42,859 bases of DNA, taken from assembly GCA_023954685.1 (NCBI GenBank), contig JAGSHF010000004.1, forward strand, positions 1-42,859, read 5' to 3'. Below the pieces are notes generated by a model. It made no database searches, was not told the DNA's origin, and saw only the letters and a program-made list of their open reading frames with translations. The position numbers were made by a program, and so were the translations under genes. Of the stretch, positions 1 to 10,055 are shown one piece after another; the first letter of the stretch is position 1; each line of letters opens with the position of its first letter. Source of the DNA: Flavobacteriaceae bacterium. GTDB taxonomy: Bacteria; Bacteroidota; Bacteroidia; Flavobacteriales; Flavobacteriaceae.

Positions 1-214
1 GTGTAATGGCTTTAGTCCATTTTTTTTGATATCCGTAGGTGTCACCTAACAATTCAATAGCATTTATATCGTTGGAATTAGTCTCTAAGTAATTCTGAAT
101 ACTACGTTCTGCCTGATCATATTTTTTATTTTCAAACATGGGTGATACCTTCTCGCTTAGATTTTGCCCAAACGAAAACAGTGGAACCAATAAAAAAATC
201 CAAATTATTTTCAT
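1..214 (-). CDS. TPR-like protein with signal peptide, N-terminal part only (runs off the left edge)
   Basis: Reverse-strand translation from ATG at 212-214: MKIIWIFLLVPLFSFGQNLSEKVSPMFENKKYDQAERSIQNYLETNSNDINAIELLGDTYGYQKKWTKAIT...; signal peptide followed by TPR-like spacing. Not in the ORF track because it is truncated. Confidence 0.65.
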   Translation of the reverse strand, partial: MKIIWIFLLVPLFSFGQNLSEKVSPMFENKKYDQAERSIQNYLETNSNDINAIELLGDTYGYQKKWTKAIT

Positions 215-357
215 TATTATATATAGTCGAAAAGGCTAATATAATCTTTCTTCAATTCTTAAAAAAGAATTACATTGACTTGACCTTAGCCAAGAATAAT
301 TGAAATATTCATTTTTGGAATAACTTTTGAAAGTAGCTTTTTAGAAAATCATTATTT

Positions 358-3300
358 ATGAAAAACACCATCATCTTCTTTATGATTCTAATATTTGCCA
401 ATATGTCTCACGCTCAAAATAACGACTATAATGCGCAATGGAAAAAAGTGCAACAATTTGAATTGGACGGTTTACAAAAATCGGCATTAGAGATTGTAAA
501 TGCCATAGCTGTAAAAGCAAAAAAAGATGGGAATAATAATCAAATAATAAAAAGTTTAATCTATAAAAGTAAGTTTATTTTATTACTTGAAGAAGATGCG
601 CAGCTCAATATCATTTCTAATTTTAAAACTGAAATAGCAGTAAGTAAATTTCCTGTAACTAACATCTTAGAAGGCGTCTTAGCCAATTTATACTGGCAAT
701 ATTTTAAGGAAAACAGATATAAATTTTACAACCGCACCCAAACTGCTGAAAAAGTTGACAAAAACGATTTTAGAACATGGGATTTAAACACCTTATTTAA
801 TGAAATTCAGGAACATTACCAGTGTTCACTAGAACAAAGTTTAAAGCTGCAATTAGAACCTTTAAAAAACTATGACGCCCTATTAATACTTCAAGAGAAC
901 TCAAAAACATATCGTCCTACTCTATATGATTTTCTTGCACATAATGCTCTAAAATTTTACAAAACCGATGAAAACAGCATCAATAAACCGGCTTACAAAT
1001 TTGAAATTGACCAAGCATCCTATTTAAGCGATGCGACAACATTTTCACAATTAAACATAGCGTCAAAAGATTTAACATCCTTACAATTAAAAGCGTTAAA
1101 ACTATATCAAGACTTAATTAGATTTCATCTTAAAGACAACACACCTTTTGCATTAGTTAATGTTGACATTGACAGGCTAAAATTTGTAAAACAACATGCC
1201 ACTTTTGCTAACAAAGATTCCCTTTTTCAAAAAGCATTAACAACACAGAGCGCACGTTATAAAACACATGAAGTTTCTGGTTTATATGATTTTGAAAGTG
1301 CACAATTGCTTTTCCAACAAGGCAGTACATTTCAACCTATCACCCATGAAACTCATCGTTGGCAACTTAAAGCTGCTGTTGAGCTATGTGATGCTGTAAT
1401 TCAGAAATTCCCAAAAAGTAAAGGCGCTGAAAATTGCAGCATGTTAAAATCCAAAATACTCGCGCCTTCATTACAGATCACTTCAGAATCTTTTCTTCCA
1501 AATGAAAAAGATGCAAGACTTTTAATCCATTATAAAAATCATGAATCACTTCAATTTAAGGTACTAGAATTGAATAGAAATGCATATCAAAATTTCAAAA
1601 AAATCTATAATAAAAAAGAACAATTTACATTTATAAACAGGCTGAAAACGGCAAAACAATGGGATAGTAAACTAAGGAATGACAATGATTATCAAATCCA
1701 TAGCACCGAAGTACTCCTTCCCGCTTTAAGCCATGGTTACTATGTTATTATGGCAACACCTGTGGATGGAACTAACAATACATTTGCATATACTACCATT
1801 CAAATTAGTGATATGGCACTGGTAGAACGCAGCAGTCCTCATCATCAAGTTTATCAACTTATTGATCGTAATGATGGAGCGCCTATTAATAATGCTAAAA
1901 TTACACTTCATTATAAACAAAACAATCTTACCGAACGAACCGAGTATAAAACCACAAACAGTAGGGGTGAAATTAATGTTTCCAAAACCAAAGATCGCTA
2001 TTGGAACTTAAGTCTTGAAGTCGCCCATAATGACCAGAAGACCTATTTTGACAATTATCGTATTTACGGTTCTTATAGAGAGACACAAGACAAAGAACAG
2101 TACAAAGGTTTCGTTTTCACAGACCGCAGTATTTATAGACCTGGACAAACAGTGTTCTTTAAAGCCATTGCAATAAAAACCGAAGATGGAAAATCAAATA
2201 TAATTCCCAATGAATTATTTCACATAGAGATAAATGACCCTAATTACGATGAAGTAACATCGCTAAAGTTAAAATCGAATGAATTTGGATCTGTTTCTGG
2301 TGAATTTGTCATTCCAGACGGACGTTTAAATGGCCAATACAATATCAGTTTTAATTCCGATTCGAATCATACGAATGTTAAGACAGAATATTATTTTTCT
2401 GTGGAGGAATACAAACGCCCAATGTTTGAGGCACAATTTACACCTATTTCTGACTCTTTTAAAATTCATGATTCTGTTATTGTAAAAGGCAACGCGCTAG
2501 CTTATGCCGGAAGCCATATAACCGATGCCAAAGTGATATATCGCGTGTATAGAAAAGTACAGTACCCGCGCTGGTATTACCGGTATCGTCCTTGGATTGA
2601 GGGTGAGTCGCAGGAAATAACACATGGTGAAACCAGTACGGATGCCTCTGGCAATTTTGAAATTACTTTTATGGCTTTACCGGATGAAAGTGTTGAGAAA
2701 GACCATCTGCCCATTTTTAATTATGAAATTGAAGCAGAAATTACAGATATTAATGGTGAAACTCGCAGTGTAACCACTATAGTAAATATAGGATACCATG
2801 CATTAACAGCACAGTTAGGCCTAGACTCAAAATTAGATAAGACTCAAAAAAATCATGAACTTACTATAGATACCAAAAATCTTAACGGTGAATTTGTTGC
2901 TGCAAAAGGGCGTATTAAAATTTATAAACTTAAAGCACCTCAAACTACGGTAAGACCTAGACCTTGGAAAGCACCCGATTATCAAGATTTCACTGAAGCT
3001 CAATTTAAAACACTATTTCCTAATGAAGCGTATTTAAATGAAGACAATCCTGACAATTGGAAAAAAGATGACCTGGTTTTTGAATCCAATTTTAATACAG
3101 AAACTAGTAAGATCCTTCAACTAGGCAACATTGAAAGATGGACTTCTGGACAATATAGTATTGTATTAGAAACCCAAGATAAATTTGGTCAAACAGTAAA
3201 AGACGAAATAAAAACAATCCTGTTTAGCCCAAAGGATAAAGTACTTTCTGATCAGCAATTGTTTAGCATAACGACAGACAAAACCAGCTACAAAATTAAT

Positions 3301-6300
3301 GATGAAGCGGTTATTACTTTAGCATCTGCAACTAACATAAATGTTACGATTAATATTGAAAAGGACAAGAAGATTGTAAATTCTTATGTGATTTCATTAA
3401 ACAACTCCAAACAGACACTTAAAATTCCAGTGACCTCAGCGGATTTAGGCGGATTTGCCATACATTATAGTTTTGCTGTCTTTAATAGTTTTCATGCTCA
3501 AACTTTAGCCATTAAAGTACCTTATCCTAAAACTGAATTGGATATCGAAACGCTAAGCTTTAGAAATAAACTGCAACCCGGAACTGATGAAACCTGGAGA
3601 TTTAAAATTAAAGGCCCAAAAGGTGAAAAAGTATCTGCTGAATTATTAGCCAGCATGTATGATGCTTCTTTAGACCAATTTAAAGCGCATGATTGGCAAT
3701 TTAACCCCATATTTAATCAAGTATATTCTACCGTATTTAGCAGTTCGACGCAACAGTCATTTGGAAAAACCAATTTTAGAACCCATCAAAACAATTCTGC
3801 CAGTACCAGTTTCTATGGGCAAAAATATGATCATTTTAATTGGTTTGGATTTAATTTTGGAACGAACCAAAATGTGCGAATAAGAGGTTATGCATCGGCA
3901 AAAATGGTTGCAGACTCAGAAGGAGAAGAAGAAGCTATCATAATCGAAAACATAGCGGTACCATCAGCTCTTCCAGTAGACGAAAAGGAAAGCACCGATT
4001 TCTCAGGAGTATCCATTCGTAAAAACCTTCAAGAAACCGCTTTTTTCTTCCCCAATCTACAAACCGACAAAGATGGTAATGTGACCTTCAGTTTTACTTC
4101 ACCAGAGGCCTTAACCAAATGGAAACTTCAGTTGGTTGCCCATAGCAAAACCTTAGAAAGTGTGACGACTAGTTTGGAAACTGTAACCCAAAAAGAACTA
4201 ATGGTCATTCCAAATGCCCCGCGCTTTTTACGTCAGGGCGATCGCATTAGCATCAGTACCAAAATTGCCAATCTTTCAGGTAAAAACCTAGCCGGACAAG
4301 CCATTTTACAATTGTATGATGCACTTACTGGAGATGCCATTGATTCTCAACTTGACAATTCTATAAATCAAAAGCCCTTCGAAGTGAAAGCCAATGGCAA
4401 TACTCAAGTCTCCTGGCAATTGAACATTCCAGATAACATTCAAGCTGTTCAATACAAGATCATCGCAAAAGCGGGTGATTTTAGTGATGGTGAGCAAAAT
4501 GTACTTCCGGTACTATCCAACCGAATGTTGGTCACCGAAACCTTACCCATGTGGATTAAAAGCAATGAAACACGAACTTTTACCCTAGATAGGTTAAAAA
4601 TTAATTCATCTTCTACACTAAAGCATCATAAACTAACGCTTGAAATGACTTCAAATCCTGCTTGGTATGCTATTCAAACCTTACCCTATTTAATGGAATA
4701 TCCATATGATTGTAACGAGCAAACATTTTCTCGCTTTTATGCGAATGCTTTGGCCAGTCATATTGCCAATTCTAACCCTCGTATTCAAGACGTATTTAAT
4801 CAATGGCGAAATTCGGATGCACTTATTAGCAATCTCGAAAAAAATCAAGATTTAAAATCAGTGCTTATTCAGGAAACACCTTGGCTACGTGATGCACAAA
4901 GCGAAACTGAACAAAAAAAGCGTATGGCATTGCTTTTTGATTTAAACAAAATGAATAATGAATTGGAAACTGCTATATCAAAACTAAAAAATAATCAGTC
5001 ATATTCCGGAGCGTGGCCATGGTTTAATGGCGGTAGCGACAATCGCTTTATAACACAACATATAATAACTGGATTCGGTCATCTTAAGAAACTTGGTGTC
5101 ACTTTGAGTGGAGCAGAAGAAACGCAATCAAATATGATTAAAAAGGCAGTCAACTACTTAGATCAAGAATTCGTAAAAGAATACAACGACATTAAAAAAT
5201 ACGATGCCAACATTGATTTAAATAAGGACCATTTAAGTTACACCCAACTCCATTATTTATACATGCGAAGCTTTTTTAGTGACATTAAGAAATCTAAAGA
5301 AGTTGAAGACATTATAACTTTCTATCATACGCAAATCAAGAAGTATTGGTTACACCGCTCCTTATATGCTAAAGGGTTAATGGCATTGGTTGTTTACCGC
5401 TTAGACGATGCATCTACTTCGGCTAAAATTTTAAAATCCTTAAAAGAAAACAGCATCACTTCAGACGAACTTGGCATGTATTGGAAAGCAAATACGAATT
5501 CCTGGAATTGGTATCAAGCCCCTATTGAAACACAGGCTTTATTGATTGAAACATTTTCAGAAATTGAAAACGATACAGAGACCATTGACAACCTTAAAAT
5601 CTGGTTGCTTAAACATAAGCAGACCAATCAGTGGAAAACTACTAAAGCCACTAGTGAAGCTGTTTATGCTTTATTACTTCAAGGTAGTGATTGGCTGAGT
5701 GTCACTGAGATGGTTGATGTTATAATTGGCGGTCACGCTATTACCTCTTCTAAATTAGACAATGTAAAAGTGGAAGCTGGCACTGGTTATTATAAAACGA
5801 GTTGGAACGCAACAGAAATTAAACCAGAAATGGCTGATGTAAAACTAACCAAAAAAGGTAAAGGTATTGCTTGGGGAAGTTTGTACTGGCAGTATTTTGA
5901 GGATCTAGACAAGATTACCTCATCAGAAACACCATTAAAATTGAATAAAAAACTATTCCTTAAATCGAATACCAATACGGGCGAACAAATTTCAGAGATT
6001 ACAGAAAATACAATGTTGAAAGTTGGTGATTTGGTTCGTGTTCGTATTGAGTTAAGAAGCGATAGAAACATGGAGTTTATACATATGAAAGACATGCGTG
6101 CCTCGGGATTAGAGCCTGTAAGTGTTTTATCACAATACAAATGGCAAGATGGTTTGGGCTATTATGAAAGCACTAAAGATGCCTCTACCAATTTCTTTTT
6201 CGACTATTTACCAAAGGGTGTTTATGTATTTGAATACGATCTTCGAGTGAATAATGCTGGAGAAATGAGCAATGGCATTGCAAGCATACAAAGCATGTAC

Positions 6301-6360
6301 GCCCCCGAGTTTAGCAGTCATAGTGAAGGTGTTAGCATTTCAGTTAAAAACAAAAACTAA
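358..6360 (+). CDS. alpha-2-macroglobulin family protein (MG2 / thioester domain), secreted
   Basis: 2000 aa, N-terminal signal peptide; MG2-like segment 'FTDRSIYRPGQTVFFKAI'; 'VSIRKNLQETAFFFPNLQTDKDGNVTFSFTSPEALTKWKLQLVAHSK'; thioester-like 'YPYDCNEQTFSRF'. Confidence 0.93.
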   Translation: MKNTIIFFMILIFANMSHAQNNDYNAQWKKVQQFELDGLQKSALEIVNAIAVKAKKDGNNNQIIKSLIYKSKFILLLEEDAQLNIISNFKTEIAVSKFPVTNILEGVLANLYWQYFKENRYKFYNRTQTAEKVDKNDFRTWDLNTLFNEIQEHYQCSLEQSLKLQLEPLKNYDALLILQENSKTYRPTLYDFLAHNALKFYKTDENSINKPAYKFEIDQASYLSDATTFSQLNIASKDLTSLQLKALKLYQDLIRFHLKDNTPFALVNVDIDRLKFVKQHATFANKDSLFQKALTTQSARYKTHEVSGLYDFESAQLLFQQGSTFQPITHETHRWQLKAAVELCDAVIQKFPKSKGAENCSMLKSKILAPSLQITSESFLPNEKDARLLIHYKNHESLQFKVLELNRNAYQNFKKIYNKKEQFTFINRLKTAKQWDSKLRNDNDYQIHSTEVLLPALSHGYYVIMATPVDGTNNTFAYTTIQISDMALVERSSPHHQVYQLIDRNDGAPINNAKITLHYKQNNLTERTEYKTTNSRGEINVSKTKDRYWNLSLEVAHNDQKTYFDNYRIYGSYRETQDKEQYKGFVFTDRSIYRPGQTVFFKAIAIKTEDGKSNIIPNELFHIEINDPNYDEVTSLKLKSNEFGSVSGEFVIPDGRLNGQYNISFNSDSNHTNVKTEYYFSVEEYKRPMFEAQFTPISDSFKIHDSVIVKGNALAYAGSHITDAKVIYRVYRKVQYPRWYYRYRPWIEGESQEITHGETSTDASGNFEITFMALPDESVEKDHLPIFNYEIEAEITDINGETRSVTTIVNIGYHALTAQLGLDSKLDKTQKNHELTIDTKNLNGEFVAAKGRIKIYKLKAPQTTVRPRPWKAPDYQDFTEAQFKTLFPNEAYLNEDNPDNWKKDDLVFESNFNTETSKILQLGNIERWTSGQYSIVLETQDKFGQTVKDEIKTILFSPKDKVLSDQQLFSITTDKTSYKINDEAVITLASATNINVTINIEKDKKIVNSYVISLNNSKQTLKIPVTSADLGGFAIHYSFAVFNSFHAQTLAIKVPYPKTELDIETLSFRNKLQPGTDETWRFKIKGPKGEKVSAELLASMYDASLDQFKAHDWQFNPIFNQVYSTVFSSSTQQSFGKTNFRTHQNNSASTSFYGQKYDHFNWFGFNFGTNQNVRIRGYASAKMVADSEGEEEAIIIENIAVPSALPVDEKESTDFSGVSIRKNLQETAFFFPNLQTDKDGNVTFSFTSPEALTKWKLQLVAHSKTLESVTTSLETVTQKELMVIPNAPRFLRQGDRISISTKIANLSGKNLAGQAILQLYDALTGDAIDSQLDNSINQKPFEVKANGNTQVSWQLNIPDNIQAVQYKIIAKAGDFSDGEQNVLPVLSNRMLVTETLPMWIKSNETRTFTLDRLKINSSSTLKHHKLTLEMTSNPAWYAIQTLPYLMEYPYDCNEQTFSRFYANALASHIANSNPRIQDVFNQWRNSDALISNLEKNQDLKSVLIQETPWLRDAQSETEQKKRMALLFDLNKMNNELETAISKLKNNQSYSGAWPWFNGGSDNRFITQHIITGFGHLKKLGVTLSGAEETQSNMIKKAVNYLDQEFVKEYNDIKKYDANIDLNKDHLSYTQLHYLYMRSFFSDIKKSKEVEDIITFYHTQIKKYWLHRSLYAKGLMALVVYRLDDASTSAKILKSLKENSITSDELGMYWKANTNSWNWYQAPIETQALLIETFSEIENDTETIDNLKIWLLKHKQTNQWKTTKATSEAVYALLLQGSDWLSVTEMVDVIIGGHAITSSKLDNVKVEAGTGYYKTSWNATEIKPEMADVKLTKKGKGIAWGSLYWQYFEDLDKITSSETPLKLNKKLFLKSNTNTGEQISEITENTMLKVGDLVRVRIELRSDRNMEFIHMKDMRASGLEPVSVLSQYKWQDGLGYYESTKDASTNFFFDYLPKGVYVFEYDLRVNNAGEMSNGIASIQSMYAPEFSSHSEGVSISVKNKN

Positions 6361-6378
6361 CAATTATTTGTAGAATAA

Positions 6379-6426
6379 AAATAGAAACGTCCTTTCTAAA
6401 TAAAAACTAGAAAGGACGTTCTATTT
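6379..6426. terminator. bidirectional intrinsic terminator between convergent genes
   Basis: Perfect 13-bp arms AACGTCCTTTCTA (6386-6398) / TAGAAAGGACGTT (6408-6420), extended by AAATAG/CTATTT with one bulged A, between convergent stops at 6360 (+) and 6442 (-). Confidence 0.85.
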
Positions 6427-6441
6427 AAGATATAATACTAA

Positions 6442-6993
6442 CTATTTAGGAGTTCGTTTCGTTATTAATGCCAATTGCCCCATATGATTTGCTTGATGTT
6501 CCATAACATGAAACCAGGCCCAATGGTTTGTCATGCCATCGTTATTTTTTGCAAACCACTCATCGTCCTTCGTTTTAAGTAATTCCTTTGTTTTTGCTCT
6601 TACTTCATTATAAATGTCTAAATAATATGTAATAGGTTTTCCCTTAAATGCCTTTCTGGCATTATCTCCTAAACTCAGCGCCACTTCCCATTTAGCACTT
6701 TCTTCCTCATTAAAACCTCTTCCTTCAAATGTATAAATTTGGTAATACGCTTCGGTAGCGGCTAAATGATAAATTATTGCACCAGGACTGTTAGCATTGT
6801 CATCCAATAAAAAATCGGTTTGCTTCGTATCCAGTTTGGTTACAATACGCTCTACACGTTGTTTTAAATTATCAAGCATGGATATCATATTCCCAATATC
6901 ATTTGTATACCCCTTTGGCGGTTCTATTGCATACTGGGCATTTAACGAAATTGATAAAAAGACAAGTGTTAAGGAAGTAAATAACGTTTTCAT
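6442..6993 (-). CDS. DinB family protein (putative metal-dependent four-helix protein), exported
   Basis: Signal peptide MKTLFTSLTLVFLSISLNAQ; DinB-like 'AIIYHLAATEAYYQ' and 'WAWFHVMEHQANHMGQLALITKR'. Confidence 0.85.
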   Translation of the reverse strand: MKTLFTSLTLVFLSISLNAQYAIEPPKGYTNDIGNMISMLDNLKQRVERIVTKLDTKQTDFLLDDNANSPGAIIYHLAATEAYYQIYTFEGRGFNEEESAKWEVALSLGDNARKAFKGKPITYYLDIYNEVRAKTKELLKTKDDEWFAKNNDGMTNHWAWFHVMEHQANHMGQLALITKRTPK

Positions 6994-7076
6994 AAGTTTT
7001 GTTAATTAGTTTAACTCAAATTAAACCATATCTTTTGGCTTTAAGAAACTAATTAACACATACTTAACGATATAGG

Positions 7077-7607
7077 TTACTTTTGAATTTCAGGAGGGTA
7101 ATAGGAGAGTACTTTGTCTACAATGGCTTTTAGCATGCCTTCTCGCTGATTTGGAGTTCCATTTATATTAAAATGACTCTGGCTGACAGCTTGCCAAATA
7201 AGGCCTACACCATTTTCATCAATAAAATCGAAAACAATTTCTCTATTGGCTTGAGATTGCCCAATAGGAAACCCTACGGAAACACCTCCGCCTACATTAC
7301 CACCACTACTACCTCCAACTCCTACTCCAACGGATCCAGAATTATCATTATAGTAAGCTTTACTTTGAATATTAATAAATAAATCTGGAGCGTTAGATTT
7401 TGTCATACCCTTAGACTGCATAACTTCATCCAGAATACTTTTCAATCGTTTTGTATCTAACTCGCTTAAACCTGAATTTAAATCAGCGTAATAATTATAA
7501 GTTTTATACTTTGAGAAATCAATAGATTTTTCATAATCATAACTTACTTTTACTGGAGCGCAGGAAGTCAACATCAATAATAATATGAGTAATTTAATGG
7601 ATTTCAT
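7077..7607 (-). CDS. DUF4136 domain-containing lipoprotein
   Basis: Lipobox LMLTSCAPV; 'DFSKYKTYNYY' start and glycine-rich middle typical of the family. Confidence 0.8.
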   Translation of the reverse strand: MKSIKLLILLLMLTSCAPVKVSYDYEKSIDFSKYKTYNYYADLNSGLSELDTKRLKSILDEVMQSKGMTKSNAPDLFINIQSKAYYNDNSGSVGVGVGGSSGGNVGGGVSVGFPIGQSQANREIVFDFIDENGVGLIWQAVSQSHFNINGTPNQREGMLKAIVDKVLSYYPPEIQK

Positions 7608-7704
7608 AACTTAAAATTTTAAGAAAAATACGATCAAAAATTATTCCATTTCTTTACCATGAAATAATATAATCAAAGCTACATAAAACACTTAGATAGT
7701 TTCA

Positions 7705-8703
7705 TCAGGCATTAAGCATCGCCCAAAGTTTATCCTTAAGCTGAATAAGTCCTTGCTGAGCTACAGCTGAAACAAAAAGATATTCTACAGGAAGTTCATT
7801 GTCTAATTCAATGCTAAGTTCGGCCTTCAGTTCTTCATCTAACATATCACTTTTTGATATAATAACAAGACGTTCCTTATCTAACATTTCAGGATTGTAA
7901 CGGCGGAGTTCATCAAGCAAGATATCATATTGTTTTTTAATATTATCAGCATCGGCTGGAATTAAAAACAGCAATGAAGAGTTCCGTTCAATATGACGCA
8001 AAAAATAATGACCTAAACCTTTTCCTTCGGCCGCACCTTCAATAATTCCAGGGATATCAGCCATTACAAAAGTTTGATGATCTCTATACTCTACTATACC
8101 CAAATTTGGTTTTAATGTAGTAAACTCATAATCGCCAATTTTTGGTTTAGCAGCAGTTAGTACAGATAACAGTGTCGATTTACCTGCATTTGGAAAACCT
8201 ACTAATCCTACGTCTGCCAGAACTTTTAATTCTAATGTAACCATTAATTCTTGCCCATCAACACCTGGCTGTGCATAACGCGGTGTTTGGTTGGTAGAAC
8301 TTTTAAAATGCCAGTTACCTAAACCACCTTTACCGCCTTCAGCAAGAATAATCTCTTGACCGTGTTCAGTAATTTCATAAATGATCTCGTTAGTTTCAGA
8401 ATCTCTTACCACAGTGCCTAATGGCATTTCCATATACACGTCTTCACCATCAGCTCCAGAACTTCTACTCTTACTTCCATGCCCCCCGTGACCAGCTCTA
8501 AAATGCTTTTTAAATTTATAAGTGTAAAGCGTCCAGAGATTTTTATTTCCTACTAAAATAATATGCCCGCCACGACCACCATCACCTCCATCAGGTCCTC
8601 CTTTGGTGATGAATTTTTCACGATGCAAATGTACCGAGCCCTTACCTCCTTTTCCGGAATAAGCATATATTTTAACGTAATCTACAAAATTGCCTTCGGT
8701 CAT
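7705..8703 (-). CDS. obgE: GTPase ObgE
   Basis: Obg glycine-rich N-terminus '[43 protein letters not shown]'; G1 'GFPNAGKST'; G3 'DIPGII'. ORF extends to 8778, but conserved Obg sequence begins at MTEGNF (ATG 8701-8703). Confidence 0.96.
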   Translation of the reverse strand: MTEGNFVDYVKIYAYSGKGGKGSVHLHREKFITKGGPDGGDGGRGGHIILVGNKNLWTLYTYKFKKHFRAGHGGHGSKSRSSGADGEDVYMEMPLGTVVRDSETNEIIYEITEHGQEIILAEGGKGGLGNWHFKSSTNQTPRYAQPGVDGQELMVTLELKVLADVGLVGFPNAGKSTLLSVLTAAKPKIGDYEFTTLKPNLGIVEYRDHQTFVMADIPGIIEGAAEGKGLGHYFLRHIERNSSLLFLIPADADNIKKQYDILLDELRRYNPEMLDKERLVIISKSDMLDEELKAELSIELDNELPVEYLFVSAVAQQGLIQLKDKLWAMLNA

Positions 8704-8812
8704 ATCTATTTCCCATGAACATGGGAATCTTATTAATTTAAATCTAATATAAATTGATTCTAATTCATTATGTATCAATTAGAACAACACCAAGTCTCTG
8801 ATTCTAGAGGAA

Positions 8813-9922
8813 CTAAAGCGTATCAATTACTTCGCTCAATCTTACTGTAATAGCTTCAATACTGCCAATGCCATTAACACCAAAATATTTATTTTCTGCT
8901 GAGTAGTAATCCTTTAATATTGCTGTTTTATTGTAGTATTCTGTAATTCTATTTCTTATAATAGCTTCATCTGCATCATCAGCACGTCCACTAGTTTTTC
9001 CACGTTCTAACAAACGTTGTACAAGTACTTCATCATCAACCTCAAGAGCAATCATAGCATTAATATGTGAATCTTTTGTAGCCATTAATTCATCCAAAGC
9101 CTTTGCCTGAGCATTAGTTCTTGGAAAACCATCAAATATAAACCCAACAGCATCAGCATTTTTATCTACCTCGGCATTCAACATTTTAATAGTAACCTCA
9201 TCTGGAACTAATTCGCCCTTATCCATATAAGATCTGGCTAAAGTTCCCAATGCCGTTTCGTTTTTTATGTTGTACCTAAACACATCTCCGGTAGAAATAT
9301 GAACAAGGTTATATTGCGCTTTTAAAAATTCTGCTTGTGTTCCTTTTCCCGCTCCTGGAGGTCCAAATAGCACTATATTTGTCATGTGTTCTATTGTTTT
9401 TATTTGATAAACTTCTGGAATATCTCTTCCCAAACCATCATAATCAAGACCAAACCCAACTATAAATTTGTTTGGGATCTCAATACCGACATAATGTAAT
9501 TTATAGTCTTTTTTATAAGCTTCTGGCTTATAAAATAAAGTAGCAATTAATAACTGCTTTACATTTTCTCCTTTAAAAATCCGATGAACTTCAGCTAAGG
9601 TTTTACCTGAATCAATAATATCTTCCAAAATTACTACCGTTCTACCAGTCAAATCTTGGGTAAGCCCTATCAACCTTTGAATGTCATCTGAAGATTTCAG
9701 ACCTTCATATGACGCCAATTTAATAAACGTCACTTCACATGGTTTTGGGTATTTTTTTACAAAATCACTCACTACCATGAAAGACCCATTTAAAATACCA
9801 ATAAACACCGGAATTTCATCGCCCAAATCATTAGCAATATCAGTTGCCATTCTTGAAATGGCATCATCAATTTCTTTTGCTGATATAAAAGGCTTAAAAT
9901 ATTTATCGTGAAGCTTTATCAC
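8813..9922 (-). CDS. adk: bifunctional fusion: hypoxanthine phosphoribosyltransferase (N-term) - adenylate kinase (C-term)
   Basis: aa 1-179 PRTase with PRPP motif 'VVILEDIIDSGKTL'; aa 180-369 adenylate kinase with P-loop 'GPPGAGKGTQ', 'DGFPRT'. Single continuous ORF. Confidence 0.93.
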   Translation of the reverse strand: MIKLHDKYFKPFISAKEIDDAISRMATDIANDLGDEIPVFIGILNGSFMVVSDFVKKYPKPCEVTFIKLASYEGLKSSDDIQRLIGLTQDLTGRTVVILEDIIDSGKTLAEVHRIFKGENVKQLLIATLFYKPEAYKKDYKLHYVGIEIPNKFIVGFGLDYDGLGRDIPEVYQIKTIEHMTNIVLFGPPGAGKGTQAEFLKAQYNLVHISTGDVFRYNIKNETALGTLARSYMDKGELVPDEVTIKMLNAEVDKNADAVGFIFDGFPRTNAQAKALDELMATKDSHINAMIALEVDDEVLVQRLLERGKTSGRADDADEAIIRNRITEYYNKTAILKDYYSAENKYFGVNGIGSIEAITVRLSEVIDTL

Positions 9923-10055
9923 CTGAGTTAAATTTTAAAGATGCAAAGATAATCAATTGATTAAGGATTTGCGATTTTTGATTTATGATTTTACGCCTTG
10001 TTCCATTTTTAAATGTATTTTTGTGACATAAACAATAAATTAGTCACTCTTTGGC

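Noticed and set aside
254-271. AATTCTT-AAAA-AAGAATT inverted repeat in the left divergent gap
   Set aside because: AT-only-type stem, likely by chance; no clear regulatory context.
1726-1920. Short ORFs antisense or out of frame to large genes (for example 1726-1920, 3522-3710, 5790-6140, 16170-16427, 33308-33910)
   Set aside because: They lie within strongly supported coding genes, have no recognisable domains, and are expected by chance in shadow frames.
8704-8778. N-terminal 25-aa extension of ObgE
   Set aside because: Obg homology begins at MTEGNF; the extension contains the palindrome and has no Obg-like sequence.
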